Positions 42,290-53,978 of a stretch of 64,000 bases of DNA are shown piece after piece (positions within the stretch are counted from its first letter, which is position 1; each line of letters begins with the position of its first letter). This stretch comes from Parelaphostrongylus tenuis (lineage: Eukaryota; Nematoda; Chromadorea; Rhabditida; Metastrongylidae). The notes under the pieces were generated by a model. It did not search any database. It was not told the origin of the DNA and saw nothing but the letters and a program-made list of their open reading frames with translations. The stretch is from positions 20,138-84,137 of the forward strand of contig JAHQIW010004099.1 in the NCBI GenBank assembly GCA_019055375.1. Direction: 5' to 3'. Both the position numbers and the translations under genes were made by a program.

Positions 42290-43905
42290 GGCATACGTAC
42301 TCTGAGTTAGCGAAAATTCGATAATGCGAAAGTGAACAGATGAGATTAAAAATTTCCCGATTACAGAGGCAATTGCGTATCCTGGGCGTTTTTTAAACAT
42401 GGAGAATAACTGATGAAGAACTATACAAAGGAAGAGTACCAGCAAGTGTCCCACTTAAGTTTGTAGAAGAAGCCACCGACCATGTATATAACATTCTCCA
42501 TAATGCAGCGCATGTTGTCTACCTCTTCTCAGGTAGAATTCACTCAGACCTGTTTCTTGCACTTAGTTCGAATGTTCCCATGTATCTTAATCTTGGGTTA
42601 TTTGTGCTTCGTAAATCGGTTGCATTTCCGATTTTGCTGCGTAATCGTGTACGCTCCATTTTCCAATGGCAAATATACTTTCGATCTAAAATCACTGACC
42701 TTTACTAGGGAATAGTGGTGAATGGGCGCTTTGTATTCTCGCTCTACAGTCTCCTCTCTTACCCTTAACCCCAAAACCTTATTCCATTGAAAAGTGTATA
42801 AAATCACTGTGACATTTTGGATAGGGTTGCACTTCGTCTCAGTTTCGGTTACTATTCCCGTGTGTACACTACCTATCTCACTTTAATTTATCTACGCGCA
42901 ATTACTAAAAGTCTCAGTGGAAAACTATCTCAAACTATACTACACTCTCCCTTCTCCCATTACAGATATGATGTGTTAGCCTCTGGAAGCTTGTCCGCTA
43001 CGTTCTCTCTACTGTTCCGTTATATCACACAAACTAAGCTACTGAAAATACTGCACTGACTTCCTCATTTTTGAATCTCTCTCACCTCTCTACTAAGGCA
43101 CAGAAGTTAGTTGGCACTTTGATCACGTCAAGAATTTTGTATACCTCCCATAGAAAACTTTTAAGGTGTTTCTGAGTTTCAGCGGGCACTCTCAACCTAT
43201 AGTTGGCATGCCCAATTCACATCACTGCACCTGTCCCATCTTCGAAACCCAAGACAAACAGATCACGGATAGACAAATAAATACGCGGCACAGCGCATAC
43301 CTATCTCATCTTCGGAATCCATGAGAACATGGGTCGATAACAAAGCCATGGATAAGCCAATTATACACTAAGAATAAAAGATGATAAAGAGGCGAAAAAC
43401 GTGATGAAGAGCACACTAAAAGAAATTTCTTTTTTTTCATACGATCACTCAGCGATCAGCGGACGTGTTTTCGCCTTGAAGCAGAAAATCAGCGTCTTCT
43501 ATAACCATGTTACAACACGTAGGACTATTGCTCTGCAAGAATATTATAAGGCTAGAAAATGCAGGAATAAAATGCAAGCGCCAGCCAACCACGGTTTTGC
43601 TCGTCCGATATAGCTAAACAGTGAGTTTAGAAGTCATCACGTATTATCCACTTTTAGATCCTGAACATGATGCATCTCCTTATGAAATGTTGGACTATGG
43701 GATACACAGAAGGGTCAGTACAGCTAAGCGAAGAGCAACGGATATGTCGGCACTGTGACTTCCAACCTGGTATGTACTATAGCAAACCTCCCAACAGAGC
43801 TTTGCAACCTTCTCCAGAATTACATGATAATTTAGACAGCGCAGATGTCATGATCTTAGAGAGCAAGTGGTATCGTAGAGGTTCGAGGACCTTAGACAGA
43901 AAATG
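42290..43905. repeat. Dispersed repeat family X, copy 1
   Basis: Pairs with 54115-55440 plus 55930-56150. Shared landmarks, in order: AAATTTCCCGATTACAGAG, TGGAGAATAACTGA, GTAGAATTCACTC, CGTAAATCGGTTGCATTTCC, CCTTATTCCAT, ACTACACTCTCC, GCACAGAAGT, ATCCACTTTT and GATATGTCGGCA. About 1.6 kb. I cannot assign it to a class: no transposase or RT motif, no terminal repeats seen. Confidence 0.6.
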
Positions 43906-44329
43906 GTCTTAGTTGCGAGTGCGGCACCCAGCTACCACCAACCTCAACAGTCAGTTCGATCACGGGGCATCATCCAAACGGTCGTTTGACTTCATCCGTA
44001 GCACCTCACCTCAAATCGTAATCGATCCATTATCGCTCTCTTCACACCGTCCCTTCTAGTGTATATAATTGCTGTCCTAAGGTTGTGTTCATATAATTGT
44101 TAAATGAACTCAAGAGAATTGTGACAGGATCATACCGCTTCCGTGGCGGAGCGAACTCACTTAGGCTATGCTCGGTCCACCACCGCGGTTAAGGGAATCT
44201 ACCCATATATAATCAGTAGTGACCCCACTGCTATCACACATATATTCACCCCACTGGATCCCACCTGGCTTGTTATTTCGGGGCGAGCATAACAACCCAA
44301 ACGAGCTCAGTACCCTAGTCATGTTCCGA

Positions 44330-44419
44330 TCAGTTATAATAACACCGTCAGTCACAACAACATCGTCAGTTGCAATAACATCTTCAGTTACAATAACACC
44401 GTCAGTCATAATAACGTTC
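44330..44419. repeat. 18-bp minisatellite, five units
   Basis: Units of TCAGTTATAATAACACCG and variants at 44330, 44348, 44366, 44384 and 44402. Being a multiple of three, it makes long open frames on both strands with a six-residue repeat; these are not judged to be genes. Confidence 0.85.
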
Positions 44420-44550
44420 GTAGTATCGTCAGGTGGCGATACTTCTCATCAATTGGTGTTTCACTTTGACGTAGGCATATGCTCACATAACGATATGTCG
44501 CAATCATGTATATATTGTTATTATATAATTATAGTAATGTGTGCATATTA

Positions 44551-44795
44551 TCGATCTCGCGCTCATGGCTCATCAAGCCATCCATCCCTCCGGGGTCGGT
44601 AAATTGGTACCATACAGGTCTCACACTTGTCTGAGAGGATAAGCAGCACTGACTCGGTTCAGCGGGAGGCCACCGCGAGTCATTGTAAAGGCCAGATGTG
44701 CATTCAATCACCTCAATCGAAGTTAAAAATTGAAGTAGAATGCATGGCGCATCCCTCAGGGATTGATCAACGCCGAGAGCTTTATCCTTTAGAGC
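44551..44795 (+). mobile_element. SINE family S1, 5'-truncated
   Basis: Starts at the B-box end (CGATCTCGCGCTCATGGCTC) and then follows S1 closely to AGCTTTATCC. The A-box half of the head is absent. Confidence 0.75.
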
Positions 44796-44810
44796 TTCAT
44801 GTATATTATA

Positions 44811-44890
44811 GGTTGTTTGGTTCTACCACATTGTTTGGTTACCACGCCATTGCTTGGTCCCATCCTATTGTTTGGTTTAACCCATATAAA
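44811..44890. repeat. Short tandem repeat, about 18-19 bp units
   Basis: Four units beginning TTGTTTGGTT or TTGCTTGGTC with CCA-rich spacers, directly after the S1 SINE. Confidence 0.6.
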
Positions 44891-45014
44891 CCACTGAACC
44901 TCCACAATATAGTAAGAATCCTCTGAACCTCCATATATAATTTAGTGCATCGGTTACATACTTTCGCTACATGTACAGAATCTTGCTCCATCACTGACAG
45001 ATTTAGGAGAGCAT

Positions 45015-45700
45015 AGTTCTTATATAACTAAGAGAATTGAGTGGTGAACAAAAACACGGCCTTAGGCGGAATCGAACCCACGTTTCATCCTATCCGGGGA
45101 CGCGTGCTCTACCACTACTCCACTGAGGCACACTTGCCTGACCAGTCATTCTTCAACATCTCAGTGTTAGCTATCAGCCACCAACCTTTGACCCGACTAC
45201 TCATTCTTCAACATCTCAATGTTAGCTATCAGCCGCCAACCTTTGACCCGACCACTCATTCTTCAACATCTCAATGTTAGCTATCAGCCACCAACCTTTG
45301 ACCCAACCACTCATTCTTCAACATCTTAATGTTAGCTATCAGCCACCAACCTTTGACCGGACCACTCATTCTTTAACATCTCAATGTTAGCTATCAGCCA
45401 CCAACCTTTTGCAAATGTGCCTCAGTGGTGAAGTGGTAGAGCACGGGTCCCCGAATAGGATGAAACGTGGGTTCGATTCCCGCCTGAGGCCGTGTTTTTG
45501 TTCACCACTCAATTCTCTTAGTTATATAATTAGCATAATAACACTGCGAAAAAAGCTGTGAAAATACTATAATTTCGAAGTATTAGTAATTAGATTAGCT
45601 ATCAGCTCAACTGGGTTTATAAAGCAAAATCGCATACCCGACCAAACCTGTTAAAGGTTGGCGGCTGATAGCTAACATTGGGATGTTGAAGAATATGGTG
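45015..45700. mobile_element. SINE family S2 inverted pair with internal 55-bp tandem array
   Basis: A minus-strand S2 (tRNA-like head 45058-45129) and a plus-strand S2 (head 45419-45491) face each other. Between them the S2 segment CATTCTTCAACATCTCAATG...CCACCAACCTTTGACCC is repeated five times at exactly 55-bp steps (45148, 45203, 45258, 45313, 45368). Confidence 0.8.
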
Positions 45701-46181
45701 AAGAAGCTGGAAGCTTTCTTTTCGCATACAGGGAGGAATAGAGCTCAAAAACCTGGTATGCTAGATACAATATATGGCAAGCAGATATTTCATGAACAGC
45801 AAGTTTGTATGATTTGATTCTATGTCAATTCAGAGAAACAAAAGCCTTCACCAAGATTAGCTACTAGCCAAACTTCAAGTACGCCATACAAACTAATCAA
45901 ATCGGAGGAAAGTCACCGAAATAGGCAGGCGCAGTAAGGAAAACTTCTACTTTGAAGCAGAAGTCACCTGCCAATACGAATTCTTCTGAAAACAAAGGAA
46001 TAGGAACTTTATCTAAGCTAAAATGTATGCTTATTCAATTTAATGTAATTTTTAGTGAAATCATTGATCGTGAGAGCAGACGAGTTGCTAAATATATAAA
46101 ATCACTTATACCTGTTATACCTATATTAATTTTTTTAAGCCACGCATGTCAGTAGTCTATTAAAGAGAGCTGACTTATAGA

Positions 46182-46224
46182 GCCTGCTACACGTGTTTCG
46201 ATTATACGATCTCGTCAGTCAGGC
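46182..46224 (-). ncRNA. Hammerhead ribozyme, family Y, complete core
   Basis: Minus strand: GCCTGA, CTGACGA (46218-46212), stem II GAT/ATC around CGTATA, GAAAC, ACGT, GTA, GCAGGC. The core is complete; stem I has an A-G mismatch at its first pair and then five good pairs; stem II is short. Confidence 0.7.
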
Positions 46225-46526
46225 AGTTACGCTTTCTCGTCTTTTGCCAATCCTATGTGGGTGCTCCAGTTCCCACACTAAGAGTTAGCGACGACGAATG
46301 TTTTACACTCTATGTCCAGTGAAAATTTGAGGTGTGGTCTTAAGAAAACACTCGAAACGAAAGATACGGTATATTAAATATGCTAGCCAAGACCAAGCGA
46401 GTATACAACGCTCAGTGTTCCGTGGTTTTCACTGGACATAGAGTGTACAAAGTTCGTCGTCGCTAACTCATAGTGTGGGGACTGGAGCAGCCACACAGTA
46501 TTGGCAAAAGACGAGGAAGGGTAAGT

Positions 46527-46569
46527 GCCCGACTAATGAGATCGCAAAATCGAAACACGTGTATCGGGC
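46527..46569 (+). ncRNA. Hammerhead, family Y, one core change
   Basis: GCCCGA, CTAATGA (G5 to A), GATCGCAAAATC, GAAAC, ACGT, GTA, TCGGGC. Stem I perfect; the G5 change should abolish cleavage. Confidence 0.7.
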
Positions 46570-47139
46570 TCTATAGGTCAGCCCTCATTGACAGATAAGT
46601 GACATGCGTGGCTCAAATAATGATTATCAAACATATTGAAATTTGAGTAGTGGTCTTAAGAAAACACTCGAAACAAAACGATCACACATCCATTATCAAA
46701 AATTATCAAGGCAGATAGATGCCGTTTATCAGCGAACAATAAAACCTCTCATTGTCTGACTTCCACTGAAATAATATCATCGCTACGTTACAACGATATG
46801 TAAACATTTACTGCGGAGACGAAACAAATGAGTTTCAAATTTTTGAGGCAATCAAGAATTCAGTAAAGTACAAATCGGTCTAGAGCGTCACGTAACAGGA
46901 CGGAAACACTTCAGTGACAGCCATCATTACTGCATGTTATGTACCCTCATATTACATAAAGGTTAATTATATTTCCATTATTGAATATAGCTGTGAGCGA
47001 AGAAAAAGTGCAGACGGGAAGCTGGAACGTTTGTTCGAGCTCCTTCACCAAGTCAACCATAACCGCATAACTGGTAACACAACGCTGGAATCCAGATCCG
47101 AGGTTCTACTCCCAGTTATAATAGAATTCTGACCGCAGC

Positions 47140-48430
47140 AAAATCTAATTATACGCATATTATTTAGTAATACAGGAAAAATAGAATATGCAAAAATTTC
47201 GCAATTAGTAGTCTGCTAAACAACAATAATGGCTTTGTGGACTTCACCGATGAAAACACAACCCATGTCGCTCCGATGTGAAGCACATGATGAACTTTAC
47301 GTCAAAACATTTATATTTTCAATCCTTCGTATATCTAGGCCTTCTTACCTATGAACATTTGATTTACTAAATCGTTATGGTATTCTCCATTGAGAGACTC
47401 CCTCGTCCATCGTTGAGAGTGAGGCTTTCGAAATTATGAGACACCAATGATGGTTTGAATCGTCATGATAAACTCAGATAGCCACTCACCCTGTTTATTC
47501 CATTCTCGGCCGTAGGTCCCAACATGACGTTCTTCTAAATCCAAATTTCGCGTTAAAATCTTTGACAATGACATTGAAGAATGTATGATCTTCTCCGAAT
47601 AAATTTTTTGAGGTCCATGTAGAAGGCTTCGATTAGACGGATAGTAGAAATTAAAATAACAAGATGAAATAGAATAGTTAGTCAGATAACCTTTATGGTA
47701 AGAAATAAACCGGTGTTTCGACTTGGCTTGTGATTCCGAATGCTTTTTTTCTTTTAGTTAGGCACTGTTGCTCACGGACGACATTTCTTGTGAAAGTTAA
47801 TTAACCCAAGGCCAGAGTTTTTGTGCTCCTCACTTTATAATAGCAAGTTCAGTGCAAATATGAGTAGCTTAGGAAATATTACTAGATCGATCAAGGGAAC
47901 ACAGAGAGTAAATAACTTTTTTTCCCAACTGTTTTAGCATTAGCATTATTTTATTAACATACTTGCTTTAGGCTTTTTTTTTGTTTCACGTTTTTGTACA
48001 TACCGTTTTGCCTTAAAGAATTTGAGAAAGATTTGTTTTGCAACACTCTAGTTTACAAACAGAAAACGAGCAATGCAGTTAAATGAAAGACACTAAAACG
48101 TGATTTAACTATTCTTCTTTAACAGTTCTTTGGAGCAGAAGAAAAAGAAAGAACAGGTAACGTACCGTTCTGTTTTGAAAGAACATAACAAACGTTTCTA
48201 ATTAAAGGCGCGCACTTGTAGCCTTTTCCTCTTTTTGATTACTCGCCTTACGTGCAACAATTAACCGCAGTACATGCAAAAAAGACTGTCGCCCTGAGTT
48301 GTACGGCGATTAGTGAATAAGCTTAATTTGCAGTCGACACGTCACTTGTTCTTTACGTAATTATCAAGCTACATTGTCTCCAGGTACTCTTCACAAGCCG
48401 CCCTTGCGAGGGAAATGGATTTAAAAAAGA
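47140..48430. other. No recognisable feature
   Basis: AT-rich. A GAAACACCGGTTTA phrase on the minus strand near 47706-47725 echoes the family R ribozyme end but has no core upstream. Confidence 0.35.
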
Positions 48431-48472
48431 GAATATTCTAAGCCTAAACGAGGTTGGTACGCCAGGGCCATA

Positions 48473-48522
48473 AACCGGTGTTTCCGAGGTTTCGGCCTCC
48501 TCGTCAGTGACCCCCGCCCCAC
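48473..48522 (-). ncRNA. Hammerhead, family R, decayed
   Basis: CTGACGA and GAAAC are kept, but the stem II closing pair is broken and GTA has become TTA. Confidence 0.6.
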
Positions 48523-48694
48523 ATTGAGCCCTGCAGTGTAGCAAGGAGGGAGGCGTATGTGGTGATGGCATAGTGTACAATGACACTGGTCCATCACCAC
48601 TGTTCAGTTGATGAATTTTGACTGGTAGACCAAAATTAATCCATAAGATTGACTGTTTTTAGACTGCTGCTGTGCACGGCTTAATGACGGGTGG

Positions 48695-48743
48695 GGGTAA
48701 CTGACGAGGAGGCCGAAACCTCCGGAACACCGATGTATGGCCC
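48695..48743 (+). ncRNA. Hammerhead, family R, one core change
   Basis: GGGTAA, CTGACGA (48701-48707), GGAGG/CCTCC, GGAAC (A13 to G), ACCGAT, GTA, TGGCCC. Confidence 0.65.
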
Positions 48744-48971
48744 TGGCGTACCAACCTCGTTTAGGCTTAAAACATTCTCTTTTTTAAAATTACTTTGAAT
48801 GTTTATCACGAGGTTCTAAAAACAGTCGATCTTATGGATTAATTTTGGTCTACCAGCCAAAATCCATCGATTGAACAGTGGTGATGGACCAGTGTCATTG
48901 TACACTATGCCATCACCACATACCACATACGCCTCCCTCCTTGCTACAATGCAGGGCTTAATGTGGGGCGG

Positions 48972-49019
48972 GGGTCACTTACGAGGAGGCCGAAACCTCA
49001 GAAACACCGGTGTATGGCG
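48972..49019 (+). ncRNA. Hammerhead, family R, one core change
   Basis: GGGTCA, CTTACGA (G5 to T, 48978-48984), stem II GAGG/CCTC, GAAAC, ACCGGT, GTA, TGGCGC. Confidence 0.65.
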
Positions 49020-49414
49020 CTGGCGTACCAACCTCGTTTAGGCTAAAACCATTTTTTTTTTGGAGTCCTTGATATTGTTCCATCAGTACTAGCTAGGCCA
49101 TGATCATTCATAAAAGCTATTATGTTTCTAATTTCAGTACTCCCTAAGATCGCATCTAAATCTCTAAGTGCTCTTATAGCGTTCCAATACTAGTGCTACC
49201 CAAGCTTCCGATCTACGCTCCCCTTATTCCTGACCTAAACCGCCAAACTGTAGATGTGACGTCATCGGACGACCTATCGGCAGCACTTGCGAAACGCGAT
49301 CCATGACTTAATCGTCAGCTTTATTGATTTTATTAATATTCAGTTTGTTCAGTTATTTCATGAATCAAAAGTTCTCAAAAACGGATCTACGAGAATTAAG
49401 TGGTATGCAAATAT

Positions 49415-49500
49415 TCTACCTCATACGGGAGTTGAACTCGCGTTTTCCCGTAACAGGTGGCGCTTGCTACCACCACAACCATTGAGGCACCATTTCGCCA
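49415..49500 (-). mobile_element. tRNA-derived SINE head, S2-like, degenerate
   Basis: Minus strand GTGCCTCAATGGTTGTGGTG (A-box side) and GCGAGTTCAACTCCCG (B-box side) in S2 spacing. Confidence 0.5.
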
Positions 49501-49699
49501 CCACTCATTGAGACTCATTGAGGTCGAATTTCCGCTTGCCACTTATTCTCTTATCTCTAGATGAAATACCATAACATTGCTAAGAAGCAGTGAAAACATA
49601 TAAAATCTTGAGTTCTCAAAAACAAGCTCAATTTCAAATATCGGACTACTCGATCCTCAATTTAATTGTGGTCCATACTTGATAATCGTGTTTGAATGG

Positions 49700-50040
49700 T
49701 TCGCCTTCATGAACTGTGTCAACCCAGGCACATGAAAATGTGCCAGCTTAGCTATGCTGCTCCTTGGAGACCCTGAGGCAAAACCTGGCCGGGGCTTCCT
49801 CGGGCCGTCACCGTATTAGGGCAATCGCCGGCCATTGTGGATCAGACAGTTATTACCACCTTCAACCAGCAGCTACCCACGACGGTTGTCATTCTTAGCA
49901 CAGTTCACTCTCAGCTGGATTTTCCTGGACAAATATCCAACTCCTTCTCAGCTTGGGTGGCCCTATTGGAGGTAACCTTCGCTGTACTTTGTAGTCCGAC
50001 ACCCATGAACATCATCTCCCAGCCACAATAGGGCGGTGAA
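49700..50040 (+). repeat. GC-rich remnant, possibly RTE 5' region
   Basis: Contains GGCCGGGGCTTCCTCGGGCC and a CAGCAGCTACC phrase of a kind I associate with the 5' end of strongylid RTE elements. No protein block is readable, so the assignment is tentative. Confidence 0.25.
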
Positions 50041-50635
50041 CCATTTGGAGAGATTGTGAGGTCATAAATGGCAATAATTGTTGCCTTTTAGAATGACATC
50101 AGATAGGTAAATAAATAATGAAACATCAGGAACCTTGTGGGAAAGCGTCCTCACCCCACGAAGACCAATTCTATGAGAGTTTCCAGCTGATTATAAACTG
50201 TACGTCAATAAATATGAACAACACGAAAATGGCGCGTTTTCCGTAATCACGGACTCGGCGCTATACTCCAAATCATTATCTTTCGTGTAAATTTGGACTT
50301 GTTGTTGTCTCTTTGTTTTTGTTGTTTTTGCTTGTTTGTTTGTTTATTTCTTGCTTGTCTCTGTTTCCTTTTCGTCCGTTTTTGATTGAGTTGGAGAAAG
50401 TTTGGCTTATTCTTTCAAGTCTATTCCGGCAGAGGACGACTCGTTACGGACGTCAGTGACGGAAGAAGACATCAGTGGTGGCGGTGATCGACACTCTAAA
50501 CCACATAACGGATCGAATGGAATCGTAGTGACTGTGTTCCGTATTGATTTTTTTCTTGAATCCACCTATGATTTCGATATTCTTGATGATATAGTGTGAG
50601 ACTGCTGGTATGGAGTGTATATAGTAATAACCGAT

Positions 50636-50710
50636 GAGAGGTGGGCGAGTGGTTAGTTATGCAGGCTATCAGGAAGTTTGTACTGGTTCGATCTCCTCCT
50701 CGGCACTGTC
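50636..50710 (+). mobile_element. tRNA-derived SINE head, S4-like
   Basis: GTGGGCGAGTGGTTAGTTAT A-box and ACTGGTTCGATCTCC B-box, about 45 bp apart. Sequence to 51950 holds no other feature I can support. Confidence 0.4.
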
Positions 50711-51959
50711 ATGCAATGAGACATTGAGCGTCTATAGAGCTCTTACTTATCTGCATAAAGAAAAATGAAGGTTCGTGTAAATACAACCATCTTTTTATCT
50801 GATCCGTCTCAGTTTCCTTCTCTGTGCGAATCCCAGTGCGTTCAGAAATCAATTCGTTTTCATCTTCTTTGAGGAACATCGCAGAAGAGTGACTGAGCGC
50901 GTTTCTTTGCAGTCTCGATGATAAACGAGCTGAGGCGTTCGTTGTTGATTTTCGAAGAGTGTTGGAGGGAACAGGAAGGGGCATGAGCTCCGCGCTGTGC
51001 AACAACAAGCATCACAACCACTCGGCCACAGCTCTTCCAATAAAATTTATGCAGTACAAATTCAATAAGCAGCGATTCGTAGATTTCGCTTCCTTCGTTG
51101 AATCTAAAAAGTCGATACATTTAGCGTGAGCCTTTTAGTGGAACACTTCTATTCCCGCGATGAGAAAACTTTTTGCCTGAAGTTTGAGGAAAAAGGTTTC
51201 CTTCGTTAAATGCACTGGAGCCACGAGAGGTGTGATCCGGCGTAGGTGGGTGAACACGGAGTCCATTGCCACATGGTGGTGATGTACTGAAAGGCACTAG
51301 CCGTAGCTTGACTTGTGAACTTGAGCGAAATACATAGAGCAGTCTATGCCTAGGATATTCAGGCAAAATTTTGAACCACAGGCGGGAATTGAACTCACGT
51401 ATCAGCCCTACAGCTGTAAGAACGTTGATGTAAAAATGAATAGCTATAGATTCTATGCGTTGATTTCCGTTCACATGGGCAGCTGTGTAGACAACTATCA
51501 TTCGTTGTTGTCCAGTTTGAAGAAATAGAATCGTCCGTCGCAGAGTTAGGATGAAGCGTGTTATATCCGTTTTAGGTCAAAAACTAACCCGAAATCATAT
51601 CGCATGCAATCGCGTGACCCTCGTCGCAGCTACTCAGTTTTCGTTTTGTTTTCATGTCGATCCAAAGCATTTCAAAATCTTTGCGACTTGATGTTCTTGA
51701 CTTCGTTTTAAGCGTTTTAGGCCATGCATCCAGCCACTCATCTGCGGCACTAATCCACAGCGTGTTGCTTCTCAACAATGGCGTTAATCCCAGCGTGCCA
51801 TTGTTAGACGCAGCACTCTGGGGGTTGGAGACGCAGAGAGATTTGGTTCGTGGTTTCGAATAGGTTAAGGTGCTTGTTCTTAATCTATCGAATTTTTTGT
51901 TCTGCTGCTCTTATAGCAGTATCAAATACTATATTGGAGAAAAAGTTCTAGCATAGCGC

Positions 51960-52035
51960 TGTCCCGGGTGGTGCAGTGGTAGCACGCGCCTCTCGATACG
52001 AATGAAATGTTGAACTCCTGCCTGAGGTTGAATGG
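51960..52035 (+). mobile_element. tRNA-derived SINE head, S2-like
   Basis: GGTGGTGCAGTGGTAGCACG, CGAATGAAATGTTG, then ACTCCTGCCTGAGG: the S2 head with a damaged T arm. Confidence 0.5.
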
Positions 52036-52203
52036 TTTGCATATCGTTCAACATTCTTGACTGTTTTCATTTTTAGGACTATCTAGCGCTACATAGTCAA
52101 GCTGTTATAGTGACAGTAGAGTTAGTGACCAGTGCCCTTGTTAATTGATTGTCGAACTTGAAAACTAATCGTTGGCATTTATAGCCGTCATCTTTACATA
52201 TGG

Positions 52204-52392
52204 ATGGTGATGGCGAAGTAAGTCTTGTAAATGAAGCTATGCCAATATTGTTTCGCTGTTCGTAGACGGTCGATTCCGCTGTCGGATTCAGTCTTATGAG
52301 TGATTGTTTTATAGTCCTTTTTCTCGGACTGACACTAATATTATGAGGAAGGAGCAGTGAACTTTGATTGCAAATCTCAAGCGATCTGAAAA
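52204..52392 (-). CDS. Possible exon of an unidentified protein
   Basis: Minus strand, good acceptor (AATGTTTTTCAG|) and donor (CCATAT|GTAAAG) bracket an open frame. It includes SLEICNQSSLLLPHNISVSP, then RLNPTAESTVYEQRNN and FTRLTSPSPS. Ser/Thr/Pro-rich, perhaps a cytoplasmic tail. No family recognised, and no partner exon found with certainty. Confidence 0.35.
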
Positions 52393-53914
52393 ACATTAGG
52401 ACCATTTTCATTGGTTCATCTAGTCGTAGCACTTGAACGTAGCCTTTCGCGTTTTTTCAGCTTTGATTCTGTTTATTTGAGTAATGAGAATGAACACCGC
52501 CAACTGTGCTTATTAGACGGCTATGATACATAGCAAGGTGTTGATCGTGACTGCGTTAGCACTAGCGGCTGTATTAGTTTCATCTAGTGTGCCCATAGTT
52601 AAAGATCCTCTTTAAATGGTCTAAGCGATTTTTCTTTGTATGGTGGAACTGAATGCCCTACAGACTTAGCTCTACTAGTACATCAAATGCTTCATCTGCC
52701 AAGCTCTCAACGATTTTATTTTTGACTTTCATATCACGGGCTTTGAGAAGAATGGCGATAGAATGAGTGCTTTTATTTTCTCTACAAACTCATAACGAAA
52801 ATGGGTTATATATGCAAGTCGAAGAATATTCACGAACCGTTCATCGTAAATTTATTTTATGTGTTTTTCTATTTCTTTTGGAAAGAGACCGTAGAATGTC
52901 AGTTGATGACGTCACAGCTGTTTAGTTTTCGTATTCATACCGTTTTAAGGCTGAAAATGTACCAGCGATCTTCGACCGAACCTATGAAGTGTGGAGGTGT
53001 TTTTCAGATTTTTTTTGAGTCTGTACGACAAGCGTTTCGAAAACAACATATCCAACGGCGTTATTGTATCAGCTGTTCCTGGAAAGACTAGTACTGCAAC
53101 GACGAGGGCCAAGTAAAGTTATCTCGTAATGAGTATTTTTTATGTAATTTTCCCTCCTTAGACCTTATATTTTTTGGCCACTTCAGATCCAGCCACTTCA
53201 CGTGAAGTGGCTGTTCGAAGATACGACAGTTGGAGCGTTTCATGAAGCGGGTAATTTGACACCCAGACTTGGTGTGGATTGTGACTTCGTGACTTCCTAA
53301 CCAATGAGGTTGATGAGTATGCATGCAAGTAATTTCGCTTACTTACTTTGGTGTATACCAATAAGCTTCTAGGACTGAACTACCTCGTTCAAGTCGAACT
53401 GCAGCACATCCTTGTACAGTAATGAAGTGAACAATCAAAAATGTTGGAGAGGTGTGTCGACATAGCTCTTGTTTGAAATTATTTATTTCGCATGTATGTT
53501 GCTTAGTTTTTTTTTCCTATAATGACAGAATGCTACCTCAAACTATGCAATTTTTGCATTTTTTAGATTGTTATGATCATAATGACTGCAGCACTTGTGT
53601 TGTTTGGGTTGCAGCTGATTGTCTGTATTGGTTTAGAAAGTCAGAAGGTATAGAAGGATAATGTAGTATAGTAAGATAAGGTAGTAAGATAGATAGAAGG
53701 ATTTAGAAAGTATATATACGTTTAACTAACACCTTTAGATGTATATGCATATATACATGGATTCTTTTTTAACCACTTTAAGCGCTTTCGAGCGGTGGTG
53801 TGATGTTACAGATATAACCAATGGTGATGAGTGGTGTGCAAAACATTAACGTTCGGCGCGTCTCGAACCAGCATTCCACAATTTCTCTGTGTGGTGGCAA
53901 AACAGCTTTGGGTA

Positions 53915-53978
53915 GTGATGTTACTGCCCCGGAAAGGTGAAGTGCGGGTTCTAGTCCCGCAATGCAAGTTTTGCACAT
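53915..53978 (+). mobile_element. tRNA-derived SINE head, S3-like
   Basis: TTGGGTAGTGATGTTACTGC, GGAAAGGTGAA, then a perfect T arm GCGGG-TTCTAGT-CCCGC, followed by the shared TTTTGCACATTACTCAACAT. Confidence 0.5.

Larger units (their letters stand above)
46133..46680. mobile_element. Family Y hammerhead element, inverted arms
   Basis: The left arm (46133-46330) is the reverse complement of the right (about 46420-46625). Y tail phrases (GTGGTCTTAAGAAAACACTC) occur at 46335 and 46656. The hammerheads are listed separately. Confidence 0.75.
48440..49060. mobile_element. Family R retrozyme cluster: one inverted and two tandem units
   Basis: A minus-strand unit (HHR 48473-48522) faces two plus-strand units with HHRs at 48695-48743 and 48972-49019. 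The two plus cleavage positions are 277 bp apart (48737 and 49014). Between them are the R blocks CCAAAATCCATCGATTGAAC, GGTGATGGACCAGTGTCATT and CCTCCCTCCTTGCTACAATG. All three cores are mutated. Confidence 0.78.

Noticed and set aside
44161..44602. Long open frames on both strands
   Set aside because: Produced by the 18-bp minisatellite, whose unit is a multiple of three.
45139..45415. CRISPR-like regular repeats
   Set aside because: The repeats touch with no unique spacers, lie inside a SINE, and the DNA is eukaryotic.
47706..47735. Minus-strand GAAACACCGGTTTA resembling the family R ribozyme end
   Set aside because: No CUGANGA core or stem II upstream within a workable distance.
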